Of a stretch of DNA of 6,276 nucleotides, positions 6,054-6,276 are shown in pieces. A program made the position numbers and the translations under genes. The DNA lies in the NCBI GenBank assembly GCA_009777685.1, contig WRLJ01000102.1:1-6276 (forward strand). The letters run 5' to 3'. The notes below the pieces were generated by a model, which was given only the letters and a program-made list of their open reading frames with translations, made no database searches and was not told the origin of the DNA. The DNA comes from Oscillospiraceae bacterium. GTDB lineage: Bacteria > Bacillota > Clostridia > Oscillospirales > UBA929. Every line of letters starts with the position of its first letter. Position 1 is the stretch's first letter.

Positions 6054-6082
6054 AGTGTAACATTTTACCGATTTCCTGTCAA
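6054..6082 (-). promoter_or_regulatory. Strong sigma-A-type promoter pointing at the orphan gene
   Basis: On the minus strand a perfect TTGACA (6077-6082) is followed after 17 nt by TACACT (6054-6059), preceded by the extended -10 dinucleotide TG. This is the best promoter in the window. Transcription would start near 6047, giving a leader of about 260 nt before the ATG at 5786 that runs through the inverted-repeat element. CACT-C-AGTG (6049-6057) is a small palindrome over the -10 and start site that could be an operator, though it is short. Confidence 0.6.
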
Positions 6083-6117
6083 TGCCAAACGTGCATTTGG
6101 GGGGAAACCCCTGTTTT

Positions 6118-6194
6118 CGTCATGGCGGGGCAAGCCCGCAATCCCCCCAGATTCGCGATCCCCCGGGAGATTGCGGGTCAAGCCCGCAATGACG
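6118..6194. repeat. REP-like palindrome pair (BIME-like)
   Basis: Two related palindromic units face each other. The left unit (6118-6147) contains GCGGG-GCAAG-CCCGC (6125-6139). The right unit (6165-6194) contains ATTGCGGG-TCAAG-CCCGCAAT, an 8-bp stem with a 5-nt loop (6170-6190). The left unit starts CGTCAT and the right ends ATGACG, so the units are imperfect inverted copies of each other (23 of 30 positions by hand) separated by 17 nt. The arrangement matches intergenic REP pairs, whose known roles include mRNA stabilisation and transposition by RAYT enzymes; no RAYT gene is present here. Confidence 0.65.
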
Positions 6195-6201
6195 GTCGTA
6201 G

Positions 6202-6223
6202 GGGACGCGGCCCTCCGCGTCCC
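6202..6223. repeat. GC-rich hairpin repeat, second palindrome type
   Basis: GGGACGCGG (6202-6210) and CCGCGTCCC (6215-6223) form a perfect 9-bp stem with a CCCT loop. The unit is preceded by GTAG and lies 7 nt beyond the REP pair. From memory, similar GTAGGGG-type hairpins are dispersed in many clostridial genomes, but copy number cannot be judged here. There is no T tract, so it is not an intrinsic terminator. Confidence 0.5.
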
Positions 6224-6276
6224 GCAAAACGTCCCCAACGCACCGGCGCGGGAAACGGCGGACGTCCCGGTTGCCC

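Larger units (their letters stand above)
5787..6276. other. 490-nt non-coding stretch upstream of the orphan gene
   Basis: This stretch holds, from left to right: an A-rich spacer and ribosome binding site on the minus strand (5794-5815), the MITE-like element, about 110 nt of leader with no recognised structure (5939-6046), the strong minus-strand promoter, and the two palindrome types. A further GC-rich tail (6224-6276) contains GGACGTCC-type short palindromes and runs off the window. No convincing gene was found: minus-strand frames of 94 codons (6051 to 5767) and 18 codons (5977 to 5921) lack ribosome binding sites. Confidence 0.6.

Noticed and set aside
6099..6117. GGGG-AAA-CCCC hairpin followed by TTTT as a terminator
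   Set aside because: The stem is only 4 bp with a 3-nt loop, and no plus-strand gene ends upstream of it.
6118..6194. CRISPR-like repeats
   Set aside because: There are only two units, in inverted rather than direct orientation, without regular spacers or cas genes.

Overview
The window looks like chromosomal DNA from a GC-rich Bacillota, most likely a class Clostridia gut-type anaerobe. This is inferred from the strong AAGGAGG-type ribosome binding sites at 5-9 nt spacing, the sigma-A-like promoters, and the presence of UxaE, a hexuronate epimerase. No rRNA, tRNA, CRISPR array or phage gene was seen.

Layout. Positions 1-4727 are dense, GC-rich metabolic genes. First comes the 3' part of a tagaturonate/fructuronate epimerase gene (uxaE, +, open at the left edge). 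A small VOC-fold protein gene (-) converges on it with only 3 nt between the stop codons. A 140-nt divergent promoter region separates the VOC gene from an M20-family, PepT-like metallopeptidase gene (+). A new promoter (TTGAAT-17-TAAAAT) then drives a two-gene operon: a Gfo/Idh/MocA-family NAD(P)-dependent dehydrogenase followed 21 nt later by a TIM-barrel sugar isomerase/epimerase. UxaE acts on uronates. The dehydrogenase/isomerase pair is a common arrangement for oxidising and isomerising sugars, cyclitols or sugar acids. The left two thirds therefore read as a carbohydrate-catabolism neighbourhood with a peptidase and a VOC enzyme interspersed; the exact substrates of the operon cannot be read from sequence.

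Positions 4728-6276 are different in character. Base composition drops (one hand-counted 60-base line at 5281 is 43% G+C, against 70% for the line at 3301). A single unrecognised 323-residue gene lies on the minus strand, convergent with the operon. Its apparent promoter is near-consensus (TTGACA-17-TACACT with a TG extension) but sits about 260 nt upstream. The leader in between carries a 102-bp inverted-repeat element with 22-bp arms that resembles a MITE. Upstream of the promoter lie two kinds of REP-like palindromes. A heptamer tandem repeat and a stem-loop sit at the other edge of this segment, between the convergent genes. The segment looks like an accessory insertion bounded by small repeats.

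I do not see a recognisable new multi-gene system. The strongest candidate for something undescribed is the orphan gene at 4815-5786 together with its repeat-bearing leader.
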